NCBI GenBank assembly: GCA_028709235.1
Contig: JAQVXL010000004.1
Span: forward strand, 1-57,830
Direction: 5' to 3'
Source: Desulfotomaculaceae bacterium
GTDB lineage: Bacteria; Bacillota; Desulfotomaculia; Desulfotomaculales; Pelotomaculaceae
Length of the DNA: 57,830 bases
Shown: positions 18,141-28,120 of the stretch, one piece after another
How the letters are laid out: every line of letters begins with the position of its first letter
Position numbering within the stretch: position 1 is the first letter of the stretch
Notes under the pieces: generated by a model
Told to the model about the DNA's origin: nothing
What the model saw: only the letters and a program-made list of their open reading frames with translations
Databases searched by the model: none
Position numbers and translations under genes: made by a program

Positions 18141-20177
18141 CTACAGGGCTTCTGTGTCGGGAACGGCGGGGCCGAGGCCCTTTTCTCCCCGCAGCTGCAG
18201 GCGCAGCTCGATGATTACGTCCCTGAGCTGGGCCGCCCGTTCGAAAGCCAGCTGGCGGGCCGACTCGCGCATTTCTTTTTCCAGCGCGGCGATGGTCTTC
18301 TTCAACTGGGATTTGGTCATCTTTTTACCGGTATGGGGCACTGCTTGATAAAGGGCAGCCGGCTCCGCCGCGTGGGTGGCCTCGATCACGTTACGTACCG
18401 ACTTGCGGACAGTTTCCGGCGTAATATCATGGCGGCGGTTGTATGCCAGCTGTATCCCGCGCCTGCGATTGGTCTCCGATATGGCCCTGTTCATAGAGTC
18501 CGTGACTTTGTCGGCATACATAATTACCTTGCCTTCTACATTGCGGGCCGCTCTGCCGATGGTCTGAATTAATGAGCGCTCCGACCGCAGGTAGCCCTCC
18601 TTGTCCGCATCCAGAATGGCCACCAGGCTCACTTCAGGCAGGTCCAGCCCCTCCCGCAGCAAGTTGATGCCCACCAGCACGTCGAACACACCCAGCCTCA
18701 GGTCCCGCAAAATTTCCATCCGTTCGAGGGTCTTGATATCCGAGTGCAGGTAGCGCACTTTGATGCCGATTTCACGCAGGTAGTCCGTCAGATCCTCGGC
18801 CATCTTTTTAGTCAGGGTGGTCACCAGAACCCTCTCACTACGCCGCACCCGCAGGCGTATTTCCTCCAGCAGGTCATCAATCTGGCCCTGGGAGGGGCGC
18901 ACGAAAATCTCCGGGTCAACCAGGCCGGTGGGCCGGATAATCTGCTCTACCACCCGGGAGCAGTTATTTAGTTCGTAAGCCCCCGGTGTCGCTGAAAGGT
19001 AAACCACCTGGTTCAGGCGTTCGATGAATTCCTGGAAAGTAAGGGGGCGGTTGTCAAATGCCGACGGCAGCCTGAAACCGTGTTCCACCAGCGATTTCTT
19101 GCGGGAACGGTCACCCTGGTACATGGCGCCTACCTGGGGCACGGCCACGTGAGACTCATCAATAAACATGATAAAATCCTTTGGAAAATAGTCCAGCAGG
19201 GTATAGGGGGGCTGCCCGGGCGTCCTGCCGGTTAAATGGCGCGAGTAATTTTCAATGCCGCTGCAAAAACCCATCTCGCGCATCATTTCCAGGTCAAAAT
19301 TGGTTCGCTGCTCCAGGCGCTGCGCTTCCAGGAGCTTTTCCCCGGACCGCAGCTCCGCCAGCCGTTCTGCCAGCTCGGCCTCGATAGTTGTTATCGCGCG
19401 CTCCATTATTTCTCCGGAAGTAGCATAGTGACTGGCCGGAAAAATAGAAACGTGGCTGCGCTCTCCCAGGACCTCTCCCGTGAGCACGTCAAACTCCAGC
19501 ATCCTTTCCACTTCATCACCGTTAAATTCTACCCGGATCGCTTTTTCCGAAGCCGAAACCGGAAAAATCTCAAGCACATCGCCTCTCACTCTGAATTTGC
19601 CCCGGATAAAACTGATGTCGTTACGTTCATACTGGATGCTCACCAGCTTGCGCAGAACACTATCACGGTCGTAATTTTCCCCCCGGCGCAGGGAGAGGAC
19701 CAGGGCGCTGTACTGTTCGGGATCGCCAAGCCCGTATATACAGGAAACACTGGCCACGATGATTACATCTCTGCGCTCAAAGAGGGCGCAGGTGGCTGAG
19801 TGACGCAATTTGTCGATCTCGTCGTTTATGGAGGAGTCTTTCTCAATGTATGTGTCGGTATGGGGGATATAAGCTTCCGGCTGGTAGTAATCATAATAGC
19901 TGACAAAATATTCAACCGAGTTGTTGGGAAAAAACTCCTTTAATTCGCCGCAAAGCTGGGCAGCAAGGGTTTTGTTCGGCGCCAGCACCAGGGTTGGCCG
20001 CTGGAGCGCCTGGATCACATGAGCCATTGTAAAAGTCTTGCCGGTGCCGGTGGCGCCAAGCAAAACCTGGCCCTGCTGGCCGTTATTCAGCCCTTCCACA
20101 AGGGCTGTGATAGCTTCAGGCTGGTCCCCTTTGGGAATATATTCGGATTCAATCTTGAATTTTCGCATGGGTTTCAC
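18141..20177 (-). CDS. uvrB: Excinuclease ABC subunit UvrB
   Basis: [76 protein letters not shown]-terminal UVR motif. Confidence 0.99.
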   Translation of the reverse strand: MKPMRKFKIESEYIPKGDQPEAITALVEGLNNGQQGQVLLGATGTGKTFTMAHVIQALQRPTLVLAPNKTLAAQLCGELKEFFPNNSVEYFVSYYDYYQPEAYIPHTDTYIEKDSSINDEIDKLRHSATCALFERRDVIIVASVSCIYGLGDPEQYSALVLSLRRGENYDRDSVLRKLVSIQYERNDISFIRGKFRVRGDVLEIFPVSASEKAIRVEFNGDEVERMLEFDVLTGEVLGERSHVSIFPASHYATSGEIMERAITTIEAELAERLAELRSGEKLLEAQRLEQRTNFDLEMMREMGFCSGIENYSRHLTGRTPGQPPYTLLDYFPKDFIMFIDESHVAVPQVGAMYQGDRSRKKSLVEHGFRLPSAFDNRPLTFQEFIERLNQVVYLSATPGAYELNNCSRVVEQIIRPTGLVDPEIFVRPSQGQIDDLLEEIRLRVRRSERVLVTTLTKKMAEDLTDYLREIGIKVRYLHSDIKTLERMEILRDLRLGVFDVLVGINLLREGLDLPEVSLVAILDADKEGYLRSERSLIQTIGRAARNVEGKVIMYADKVTDSMNRAISETNRRRGIQLAYNRRHDITPETVRKSVRNVIEATHAAEPAALYQAVPHTGKKMTKSQLKKTIAALEKEMRESARQLAFERAAQLRDVIIELRLQLRGEKGLGPAVPDTEAL

Positions 20178-20278
20178 CCTTCAGATTCTTCACTACAACA
20201 ATTAGTATATCATAAGGAGCTATCCCTCAAAAGTATGTTCTGTTTTGAACCCCGTTTAAATGTGCCTCTAAAATATTA

Positions 20279-20312
20279 AGAGAGAACCCGGCTGATAATC
20301 GAGTTCTCTCTA
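20279..20312 (-). terminator. Intrinsic terminator-like hairpin downstream of the substrate-binding protein gene
   Basis: AGAGAGAAC...GTTCTCTCT stem between the two minus-strand genes. Confidence 0.5.
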
Positions 20313-20328
20313 TTATAAATAACATAGT

Positions 20329-21873
20329 CTAACTGCTGTCCTGGCCGCCTGACCCCTGACCGTTTTCCTGCCCGGCGCTGCCTGCCTTGTCGCCGGCTCC
20401 CCCACCGTCGTCAATCGTTTCAATTTTTTTAATCTCACCGTTTATCTGCACTTCCACCGTCTTTCCGTCCTGAGTAGTAACCTTCAGCGTGGTTTTTTTG
20501 CCGTTGCTGCCGGCGCTGCCGTTTCCGCTGCCCTGATTCTGACCGCCTGATTGATTATTTTGGCCACCCTGCTGGCTGTTTTGCTGGCCGCTTTGCTGGC
20601 CGTCCTGCTGGTTGTTTTCCTGGCTTTGATTCTGCCCCTGGATCTGGCTCCAGCGCTGATCCAGCAGGTAAGCCTCGCTCCTGGTAATCAAACGCACCGG
20701 TGTTATTTTGGCAGGCACATCAAAATCCCCGTTCCTGACCCGGCTGTCATTCTGCCAGTATCCGGTGGCAGCCAGACTTACCGCCGCGTCATAGGCGTAC
20801 TGCGCGATCAATTCGGGCATAACGTCAACTTCCGCATCGTGGTCCCCCGCCGCCAGGACCTGCGATGACTTTTGATCCGCGCCGACACCTATGGTGATCA
20901 CCCGCTCGCTTAATCCACGGTTCTTCAACAGGTCTGCAGCGGCGGCAACCATGCGGCTGTCCGTAGCGACAACAGCGTCGATCCCGTTACTCGTTGAGGC
21001 CAGAGCCTGTTCCAGTGTTGAGGCGGCCATCTGCGGATCCCCCCGAGGATGGTCCTTGACCAGCACAACCTGTACCCCGGACTGGCCCTTCAGGTACTGC
21101 AGTATGGCAGCCGCGATATCAGATGAAACCCGGTCATTTTTATCGCCCTGGAGTATCACAGTCTTCAATGGGGCAGCGCGCCCCTGGGCCGCGCTGAGCA
21201 GATAGCGGGCCTGTAGTTCCCCTGTTCTGTCATGGTCGGTCGTTATATAACCGTCAACAGGCGCATCGACCGGAAGTGTTTCCAGCGCAATGACTTTTAT
21301 ATTGGCCTGGGCCAGCCGGCGGACTATTCTAGAACCCGCGGCGGGATCCACCAGCTGCAGGATTACCGCCTTGACATCCTGGCTTAAAAGCTGGTCAATG
21401 TCTTTTTCCTGCTGGGCGGGATCGTTTTTAGCATCCAACCAGGTGATATTCACCTTTTGCTGGCCGCTTTGCGCTCCACCTTGTTGAGTGCTCTGCTGGC
21501 CCTGCCTGTTCTGTTCACCGTTCTGACCCGTCTGAACAGGCACAACATCCTGGCCGGCCTGCTGGCCTTGCCCGCTCTGCTGCCCTCCCTGTTGTTGGTT
21601 CTGCTGTTCGTCCTGCTGCCCGTTCTGCTGTCCCTGCTCCTGACCGCCACCCTGTCTGGCCGACATAGTGTTTTTGATAATCTGGTTGCCGTCCCTTTCC
21701 ATATCGGCAAAACTTACAGCTATTTTGATTTCCTGGCCGCCGCTATTAACAGGTTTTCGCTGAGGCTGCGTTTTCCTGGCGCACCCGCATAAAAAAGGTA
21801 TGCTGATAATAATTATAAGGAGAAGTATTAATGCGTGAACCTTGCTTGTTTCATTCAAGACTTTCAACCCCAT
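20329..21873 (-). CDS. Type-1 periplasmic sugar-binding lipoprotein with Q/G-rich low-complexity segments
   Basis: Lipobox-like LLIIIISIPFLCGC; periplasmic-binding core (GYITTDHDRTGELQARYLL, DAVVATDSRMVAAAADLLKNRG); GQQNGQQDEQQNQQQGGQQSGQGQQ stretches. Confidence 0.75.
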   Translation of the reverse strand: MGLKVLNETSKVHALILLLIIIISIPFLCGCARKTQPQRKPVNSGGQEIKIAVSFADMERDGNQIIKNTMSARQGGGQEQGQQNGQQDEQQNQQQGGQQSGQGQQAGQDVVPVQTGQNGEQNRQGQQSTQQGGAQSGQQKVNITWLDAKNDPAQQEKDIDQLLSQDVKAVILQLVDPAAGSRIVRRLAQANIKVIALETLPVDAPVDGYITTDHDRTGELQARYLLSAAQGRAAPLKTVILQGDKNDRVSSDIAAAILQYLKGQSGVQVVLVKDHPRGDPQMAASTLEQALASTSNGIDAVVATDSRMVAAAADLLKNRGLSERVITIGVGADQKSSQVLAAGDHDAEVDVMPELIAQYAYDAAVSLAATGYWQNDSRVRNGDFDVPAKITPVRLITRSEAYLLDQRWSQIQGQNQSQENNQQDGQQSGQQNSQQGGQNNQSGGQNQGSGNGSAGSNGKKTTLKVTTQDGKTVEVQINGEIKKIETIDDGGGAGDKAGSAGQENGQGSGGQDSS

Positions 21874-22022
21874 TCATCAGTCTGCCTTTATTATGTCTGG
21901 AAAGCTGTCTAAATATTGAGGGAAAAGTCGAACGAAAAACCTGACATCTTTTGTTATTATTTGTAATGAAACCTTTTATTTTCCAAACAGAGTATTTATA
22001 ATAGTAACGAGGTGATTATTTT

Positions 22023-22361
22023 ATGAATATCATGTCAACTATCAAAGCCTTGGCGCAGTCCGAAATATTCAGGTTCAAGGAAATGAATGACGCCCCCGCC
22101 ACCCCGGACCTGGTAAAAGAGGTTGAAAGCGCGCGGCGCGAATGGCAGCTGGCCCTCAAAGAGATAAACTTTATCGACAGCGATCTGGATGGGTATATTA
22201 TTTTTAAGATCAACTCGACCGAGAGGCGCTACATGGCGCTGCTGGAGCAGGCCAGGAAAGAAGGTATGCACGCCTGGCCGGAACTGGCCGAATTTGACAT
22301 TGCAGATGATATCCCCGCCGGTTCAGACAGTTCCCAAAAAGAACCCCTCTGCACCGGATGA
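22023..22361 (+). CDS. DUF2508 (YaaL-like) protein
   Basis: ARREWQLALKEINFIDSDLDGYIIFKINSTERRYMALLEQAR fits DUF2508. Confidence 0.7.
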   Translation: MNIMSTIKALAQSEIFRFKEMNDAPATPDLVKEVESARREWQLALKEINFIDSDLDGYIIFKINSTERRYMALLEQARKEGMHAWPELAEFDIADDIPAGSDSSQKEPLCTG

Positions 22362-22552
22362 GTACATAGCCTTATAACACGCTGTTCTTTTGCAACGTGA
22401 GATTAACATAGCCTTAACCCGGGGAAGACCAAATAAGAACACCTGGAAATTCTTTGTCCCGCTTGCAGCGGCGCACAATTGTCAGGCTTATATGGCTGTG
22501 CGCCATTCTTCTCAGTTATAATCTTAACTGGCTCTGGAATTTTCGTAAATAC

Positions 22553-22581
22553 TTGACAAATACTATGCAGATACGTATATT
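22553..22581 (+). promoter_or_regulatory. Strong sigma70/sigmaA-type promoter
   Basis: TTGACA - 17 bp - TATATT. Confidence 0.75.
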
Positions 22582-22587
22582 ATATAG

Positions 22588-22659
22588 TTAGAGTGTGACG
22601 TTAAAAGCACACGAAGGGGTACACCACCGCGGGTGTAATTTTCTTCGTGTGCTTTTTTG
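22588..22659 (+). ncRNA. Candidate ~70-nt small RNA or attenuator ending in a nested terminator hairpin
   Basis: AAAAGCACACGAAG...CTTCGTGTGCTTTTTT outer stem with inner TACACC/GGGTGTA hairpin, immediately downstream of a strong promoter; no ORF. Confidence 0.55.
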
Positions 22660-22781
22660 TTACACTAACCCCATGCCCATAAAGGGCACAGTCTATAGAT
22701 TAAAACTTATTTTCTCATCAAATCTATGAATAGCAGCAACGCTCTTAGTGCTGACAGTATAAAGACAGCGAAGCAGGGGCA

Positions 22782-22811
22782 GTGAAGCAAGAGAACCGTC
22801 CCCCTGCTTCG
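22782..22811. repeat. REP-like palindrome, GAAGCA-arm type (inverted relative to the 18030 and 26186 copies)
   Basis: GTGAAGCAAGAGAACCGTCCCCCTGCTTCG. Confidence 0.75.
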
Positions 22812-22830
22812 AACAGGAGGTGGGTGCAGG

Positions 22831-23025
22831 ATGATAGTTAACGGACAGGAGCAAACAGTTGCCGCCGGAATGATGCTCTTGGACTACTTGAAGCAAGCAG
22901 GCTACAACCCGGAACGAATTGCCGTAGAGAAAAACGGCAGCATCGTACCCAAAAATGATTACGATAAGACAGTTTTGCAGCAAGAAGATACTTTGGAAGT
23001 TGTACAGTTTGTAGGAGGCGGTTGA
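22831..23025 (+). CDS. thiS: Sulfur carrier protein ThiS
   Basis: MIVNGQEQTVAAGMMLLDYL...[33 protein letters not shown], ends in GG. Confidence 0.95.
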   Translation: MIVNGQEQTVAAGMMLLDYLKQAGYNPERIAVEKNGSIVPKNDYDKTVLQQEDTLEVVQFVGGG

Positions 23026-23657
23026 GAGTGCTCCCCACAAAAGAAGCTATGAAAGAGAGCTGGAACGGCCGGTTTCCCGTGGCATTGTACGAAAAATTGC
23101 AGTCATCCGAGGTTGCTATCGCCGGTCTTGGTGGGCTTGGCTCGCATATTGCAGTGATGTTAGCCCGAAGCAGTATTGGTAAACTGCATTTAGTTGACTT
23201 TGACAAAGTGGATATCAGCAATCTGAACCGTCAGGAGTACGACATAAGGCATTTAGGAAAGCTGAAAACAGAGGCTCTTGCCGAGAGATTACTGGAAATC
23301 AATCCCTATCTGACGCTTTGTGTGGATACCGTGCGGGTGACGCCGGAAAATGTGTCAAGCCTTTTTGCACGGCAGCGGATTGTCTGCGAAGCCTTTGATG
23401 CCGCCGAGCAAAAGGCCATGCTGATCAATACACTGCTGGAGCAATGCCCCGGTACGGTAGTCGTGTCAGGCAACGGTATGGCTGGATTTGGCGATGCCAA
23501 TGCGATTCAGACCCGGAAAGCCGGCAGCCGGCTTTATCTGTGCGGCGATGGCCGGACTGATGTGCAGGATGGAACCGGTCTTATGGCAGCAAGAGTCGGT
23601 ATTTGTGCAGGCCACCAAGCCAATCAGGTAATTCGTCTGATTGTACAGGCAGATTAA
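23022..23657 (+). CDS. thiF: ThiF-type sulfur carrier adenylyltransferase
   Basis: [41 protein letters not shown]; overlaps thiS stop. Confidence 0.92.
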   Translation: MRVLPTKEAMKESWNGRFPVALYEKLQSSEVAIAGLGGLGSHIAVMLARSSIGKLHLVDFDKVDISNLNRQEYDIRHLGKLKTEALAERLLEINPYLTLCVDTVRVTPENVSSLFARQRIVCEAFDAAEQKAMLINTLLEQCPGTVVVSGNGMAGFGDANAIQTRKAGSRLYLCGDGRTDVQDGTGLMAARVGICAGHQANQVIRLIVQAD

Positions 23658-23688
23658 AAATAATATCGATGAGAAAGGAAATAAGATT

Positions 23689-24462
23689 ATGCTAAAAGAA
23701 GATGTGCTGGTCATTGGTGGACACACCTTTACCTCCCGGTTTATTTTAGGTTCGGGAAAATACAATTTGCAACTGATTCGTGCGGCTATAGAGCATGCCG
23801 GCGCGCAGATTATTACATTAGCCTTACGGCGTGCCAATACTGCCGGAGAAGAAAATATCATGGATTACATAACCGAGGGTGTGACGGTTTTGCCGAACAC
23901 ATCCGGCGCCAGAAATGCCCGGGAGGCGGTACGCATTGCCCGGTTAGCCAGAGAAATCGGCTGCGGAGATTTTGTAAAGATTGAGGTTATCCGGGACTCC
24001 AAATATTTGCTGCCTGACAACGCGGAAACTATCAAGGCGACGGAACAGCTGGCTAAGGAAGGCTTTGTTGTGCTTCCTTATATGTATCCCGATCTGAATG
24101 TTGCCAGAGATTTAGCAAATGCCGGCGCTTCGGCGATTATGCCCCTGGGAGCGCCGATTGGTTCTAACAAGGGACTTTGCACCAAAGAGTTCATTCAGAT
24201 TTTGCTGGATGAAATAGACCTGCCAATTATTGTAGATGCAGGTATCGGCCGGCCTTCCCAGGCTTGCGAAGCCATGGAAATGGGCGTTGCCGCCGTTATG
24301 GCCAATACAGCCATAGCTACCGCCGGAGACATTCCCGCAATGGCAGCGGCTTTTAAAAACGCCATTGAAGCAGGCAGGGGCGCCTATTTGTCAGGCTTGG
24401 GCCGTGTGTTGGATAAGGGCGGCGCAGCCTCTTCCCCTCTGACAGGATTTTTGGCGGATTAG
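23689..24462 (+). CDS. thiG: Thiazole synthase ThiG
   Basis: [25 protein letters not shown]...[13 protein letters not shown]...[18 protein letters not shown]. The ORF track start at 23641 is upstream of the likely ATG. Confidence 0.95.
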   Translation: MLKEDVLVIGGHTFTSRFILGSGKYNLQLIRAAIEHAGAQIITLALRRANTAGEENIMDYITEGVTVLPNTSGARNAREAVRIARLAREIGCGDFVKIEVIRDSKYLLPDNAETIKATEQLAKEGFVVLPYMYPDLNVARDLANAGASAIMPLGAPIGSNKGLCTKEFIQILLDEIDLPIIVDAGIGRPSQACEAMEMGVAAVMANTAIATAGDIPAMAAAFKNAIEAGRGAYLSGLGRVLDKGGAASSPLTGFLAD

Positions 24463-24475
24463 GAGGATTACCACT

Positions 24476-25645
24476 GTGGATATTCCCAAGGGAAAAAGAA
24501 CAAGTCACATGGAATACATGGAGGGCATGGAGGTGCTGGCCGATTCCCATGTGATGGATGAAATTTTGCAGACGCTGGCAACTTATGATTACGATTCCTG
24601 CACAGCGGCGCATGTCAGACGAGCTTTGGACAAGGACAACCGGGGACCGGAAGAACTCAAAGCCTTGCTTTCGCCTGCCGCAGAGCCGTTTCTGGAAGAA
24701 ATGGCCCAGAAAGCCCATGCGGAGACCAGAAAGCACTTTGGCAACAGCGTATATCTCTTTACCCCGCTTTACATTTCCAATTACTGTGAAAACTACTGCA
24801 TATATTGCGGGTTTAATCGTCACAACCGAATTCGCAGAGCAAAATTGGATGCAGCCGGCATGGAACGCGAGATGGCCGCTATCGCCAAAACAGGCCTGGA
24901 GGAGATCCTGATTCTAACCGGTGAGAGCCGGAAAATGTCTGATGTGACGTATATTGGAGAGGCTTGCAAGCTGGCACGGAAATATTTCAAGATGATCGGC
25001 GTTGAAGTTTACCCCATGAACTCCGACGAATATGCTTATTTACATTCCTGCGGTGTAGATTATGTAACTGTATTTCAGGAAACCTATAATTCCGACAAAT
25101 ACGAAACACTTCATCTTGCCGGGCGTAAACGGGTATTTCCTTATCGCCTGAATGCCCAGGAACGGGCGCTGAAAGGCGGTATGCGTGGCGTAGCTTTTGC
25201 AGCTCTGCTGGGATTAGACGATTTCCGCAAGGACGCGCTTGCCACAGGTATGCACGCGTACCTGCTGCAACGAAAATATCCCCATGCCGAAATCTCCTTT
25301 TCCTGCCCGCGACTGCGTCCGATTATCAACAATGATAAAATCAATCCCAGGGATGTACACGAGCGCCAGCTCCTCCAAGTGATGACGGCGTACAGACTTT
25401 TTATGCCTTTTGCCGGTATGACGATCTCCACCAGAGAACGTGCTGACTTCAGGGATCATGTCATTGGACTGGCGGCTACCAAAATTTCTGCCGGAGTCAG
25501 CACCGGTATTGGCAGTTACGGCGATAAAAGTGAGCAGGGCGACGATCAGTTTGAAATTGCAGATAACCGGAATGTGGAGGAAGTGGCTGCGGCTATCCGC
25601 GCTCGTGGTTTACAGCCCGTTATGAACGATTATGTCTATGTTTAA
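24476..25645 (+). CDS. thiH: 2-iminoacetate synthase ThiH (radical SAM)
   Basis: FTPLYISNYCENYCIYCGFNRHNRIRR (CxxxCxxC). Confidence 0.95.
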   Translation: MDIPKGKRTSHMEYMEGMEVLADSHVMDEILQTLATYDYDSCTAAHVRRALDKDNRGPEELKALLSPAAEPFLEEMAQKAHAETRKHFGNSVYLFTPLYISNYCENYCIYCGFNRHNRIRRAKLDAAGMEREMAAIAKTGLEEILILTGESRKMSDVTYIGEACKLARKYFKMIGVEVYPMNSDEYAYLHSCGVDYVTVFQETYNSDKYETLHLAGRKRVFPYRLNAQERALKGGMRGVAFAALLGLDDFRKDALATGMHAYLLQRKYPHAEISFSCPRLRPIINNDKINPRDVHERQLLQVMTAYRLFMPFAGMTISTRERADFRDHVIGLAATKISAGVSTGIGSYGDKSEQGDDQFEIADNRNVEEVAAAIRARGLQPVMNDYVYV

Positions 25646-26189
25646 GCGTATTGTCATCACCAACCGCAATCTCTGCGAAAGGCCATTTTTAGAGCAATTG
25701 GAACGAATTATCAAGCAAGTCGATATGATCGTCCTGCGCGAAAAGGATTTGCCGGAGTCAGAGTATGGCCTATTGGCCAGGGAAGTATTGGCTTTAGGTC
25801 AAGCTCATCGAATACCGTGCGTGCTGCACACTCATGTGGCAATGGCACGGCGCTTGGGATGTACGGCAATTCATCTGCCATTGCCGCTGTTGGAGCAGTG
25901 GACAGAAAATCTTTCAGATTTTACAATCATTGGTTCTTCTGTTCATTCTGTTGATGAAGCAAGAAGAGCGCAGAGTTTAGGAGCAGATTATCTGATGGCA
26001 GGCCATGTATTCGCTACCGACTGCAAAAAAGGTTTGCCGCCGAGAGGTCTTGCTTTTCTTAAAGAGGTTTGTGAAGCTGTATCCGTACCGGTTTATGCCC
26101 TGGGCGGCATTACAGAAGAAACAGAACCCCTTATCCGCGCCTGCGGGGCAAAAGGCGCCTGCCGCATGTCGGACTACATGAAGGGGTGA
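25632..26189 (+). CDS. thiE: Thiamine-phosphate synthase/TenI-like (ThiE family)
   Basis: VDMIVLREKDLPESEY, HTHVAMARRLGCTAIHLP, GSSVHSVDEARRAQSLGADYLMAGHVFATDCKKGLPPRGL. Confidence 0.88.
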   Translation: MSMFKRIVITNRNLCERPFLEQLERIIKQVDMIVLREKDLPESEYGLLAREVLALGQAHRIPCVLHTHVAMARRLGCTAIHLPLPLLEQWTENLSDFTIIGSSVHSVDEARRAQSLGADYLMAGHVFATDCKKGLPPRGLAFLKEVCEAVSVPVYALGGITEETEPLIRACGAKGACRMSDYMKG

Positions 26190-26216
26190 AGCAGGGGAAC
26201 GGTTCTCTTGCTTCAG
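26186..26216. repeat. REP-like palindrome overlapping the thiE stop codon
   Basis: GTGAAGCAGGGGAACGGTTCTCTTGCTTCAG; thiE TGA at 26187-26189. Confidence 0.75.
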
Positions 26217-26343
26217 TTCTAAGGGGACTGTCCCCATAACATAATTTTCCAAAAGGAAACAGTCCCCCCAAGGGGCTGGATGAAGATAATGATGGCCTTT
26301 AAAGATCATAAAGGTCAAATATCATACAAAGGCGGTAAGCATC

Positions 26344-26542
26344 ATGAAGAGGAAAGCTGTCTATTTCACCAACTTCAGGGCTAAACCGGGCTTAAGCATG
26401 CTGGATAAGCTGGAAAAGCTGGTTAGAAAAGCAGGCATCGGGGAAATCGATTTTAACGGTAAATTCACTGCGGTCAAGATACATTTCGGCGAACCGGGCA
26501 ATTTGGCTTTTATCAGGCCCAATTACGCAGCCAGGATTGTAA
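26344..26542 (+). pseudogene. Truncated DUF362-domain (ferredoxin-like) gene, 5' part only
   Basis: MKRKAVYFTNFRAKPGLSMLDKLEKLVRKAGIGEIDFNGKFTAVKIHFGEPGNLAFIRPNYAARIV; the open frame then runs antisense to another gene. Confidence 0.7.
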
Positions 26543-26552
26543 GCCCCCATTC

Positions 26553-26762
26553 TCATGAAATTTCGTCTAAGTTTTCAACATACAAAGAGATTTCACCGCA
26601 TTTAGGACAGATTGCAACTTTAGGCTTTTCTACCCTTTTGGCCAGGATGCCAGTACCTTTAGAAATTTTAATACCGTACCCTGCCATTTCAACCTTAACA
26701 TCAAACCCCTCAATCATTTCCGATTGACAACGGCTGCAAATTCTCATTCTTATTACCTCCAT
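26553..26762 (-). CDS. Small zinc-ribbon protein
   Basis: MRICSRCQSEMIEGF...VAICPKCGEISLYVEN, two CxxC pairs; likely start Met at about 26747. Confidence 0.6.
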   Translation of the reverse strand: MEVIRMRICSRCQSEMIEGFDVKVEMAGYGIKISKGTGILAKRVEKPKVAICPKCGEISLYVENLDEIS

Positions 26763-26933
26763 TTAATAAAAATAATCAGATTACTCGGCCACATCGTATT
26801 TTATGACTATATCTCGGCCATCAAAATATACAAGGTCTCCAGTTTCAAAGTGCCATACAGCTTTTAGATATCAATTCGCCTTCCCCATGGACCGCTTGTC
26901 ATGATTGCTCGTTATCCCTAATCATGAACACTC

Positions 26934-27794
26934 TTAAACCTTACTAAAGAGGATTTGGTCTGATCGTATTTTACAAGAGTTTATTCTATAGGCTCTTATT
27001 ACCAGTCCAACAGCTAAATACAGGATTGAAGCAATGATTCCATTGATTGGGGATACCAGAATCTCTTTACCGGCTGCGATGCTGATATAACCTGATATAA
27101 CTATCAGATTTATAAGTGAATCCTCCACCGTGTGCAATATAACACATGGCCAAACTGACTTTGTTACCCTGAAAAGCTCGGTAAACATCACCGTCCAGCT
27201 TAAGAAGGTAGTAAAAGCAACAACGACATAGACAGCCCGACTGACCGGCATTACCGCTTGCAAATCTACCTCCGGCAAAAAAACCAGATAATATGGAATA
27301 TGCCATGCTGTCCACACACAGCCAACGATGAGATATAGCTTCCAGTCATTAAGATTGAGTTTGAGAAGTTGTGAAGTCAGATAACCACGCCAGGCAGTCT
27401 CTTCAAAGATATCTATAATAAAATTAATGAACAGAGTACTGCCAAACGCCAAAATAAAAGGTTTGAGATTAAATGCGGACAAGTCTATCCAATTCGCGGC
27501 AGTTCCAATTAGCAAAACAATTGCGGTTACGACAGGAAAAATTAAAATCGAAGCCAGGTACCATTTTATATTTCCTTTAAAATTCGGCTTTAAACCAAGC
27601 TCTCTCCAACTTAGCCGTGAAAATAGAATGATTACCAGGGCAGTCAGCAGAGGCAATACCAGCCATAGCCCCATACCGAGGGTATCCCCTTCGGGCTGCC
27701 CGGTGAGGACAGAATCAATCAGAACCCCTAGCCACCCGCTGATAATAACAATGGAGATAAATACCCCGAGATTTCGAACAGCTTTTTTACCCAT
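26934..27794 (-). CDS. CPBP (CAAX-like) intramembrane metalloprotease
   Basis: EETAWRGYLTSQL and WTAWHIPYYLVF motifs in a polytopic membrane protein. Confidence 0.85.
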   Translation of the reverse strand: MGKKAVRNLGVFISIVIISGWLGVLIDSVLTGQPEGDTLGMGLWLVLPLLTALVIILFSRLSWRELGLKPNFKGNIKWYLASILIFPVVTAIVLLIGTAANWIDLSAFNLKPFILAFGSTLFINFIIDIFEETAWRGYLTSQLLKLNLNDWKLYLIVGCVWTAWHIPYYLVFLPEVDLQAVMPVSRAVYVVVAFTTFLSWTVMFTELFRVTKSVWPCVILHTVEDSLINLIVISGYISIAAGKEILVSPINGIIASILYLAVGLVIRAYRINSCKIRSDQILFSKV

Positions 27795-27954
27795 GCCAAC
27801 CCCTCCTTATATAATCCCGGCTCAACTTGCGCGGTATAGGGTATAGTAAAACCGCACCATAGTCGTCCATACACAGCCTATTTCCATTTTAATCCGGCGG
27901 GATTTGCTTTGGTCTGATCCCGATGACACGATTACCCCCTTAGCTGTCGTTTGT

Positions 27955-28120
27955 TACCTATTGTCAAGGGTGGGGCATCTATTTCAGGACCGGTATAAGA
28001 ATAAGGTTGTTGAAAACGATGCCTATTTATTTAGTGTAATACGCTATATCCACAATACTCCGGTGATGGCTGGGCTGGTCAAAGAACCTGAAGATTATAG
28101 ATGGAGCAGGAGGAACTCGT
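27955..28120 (+). pseudogene. C-terminal remnant of a REP-associated tyrosine (Y1/RAYT) transposase
   Basis: RVGHLFQDRYKNKVVENDAYLFSVIRYIHNTPVMAGLVKEPEDYRWS; no N-terminal HUH part upstream. Confidence 0.8.

Noticed and set aside
22660-22830. TPP riboswitch upstream of thiS
   Set aside because: Looked for the conserved CUGAGA/ACC core; not present. Only the terminator hairpin and REP-like palindrome are seen.
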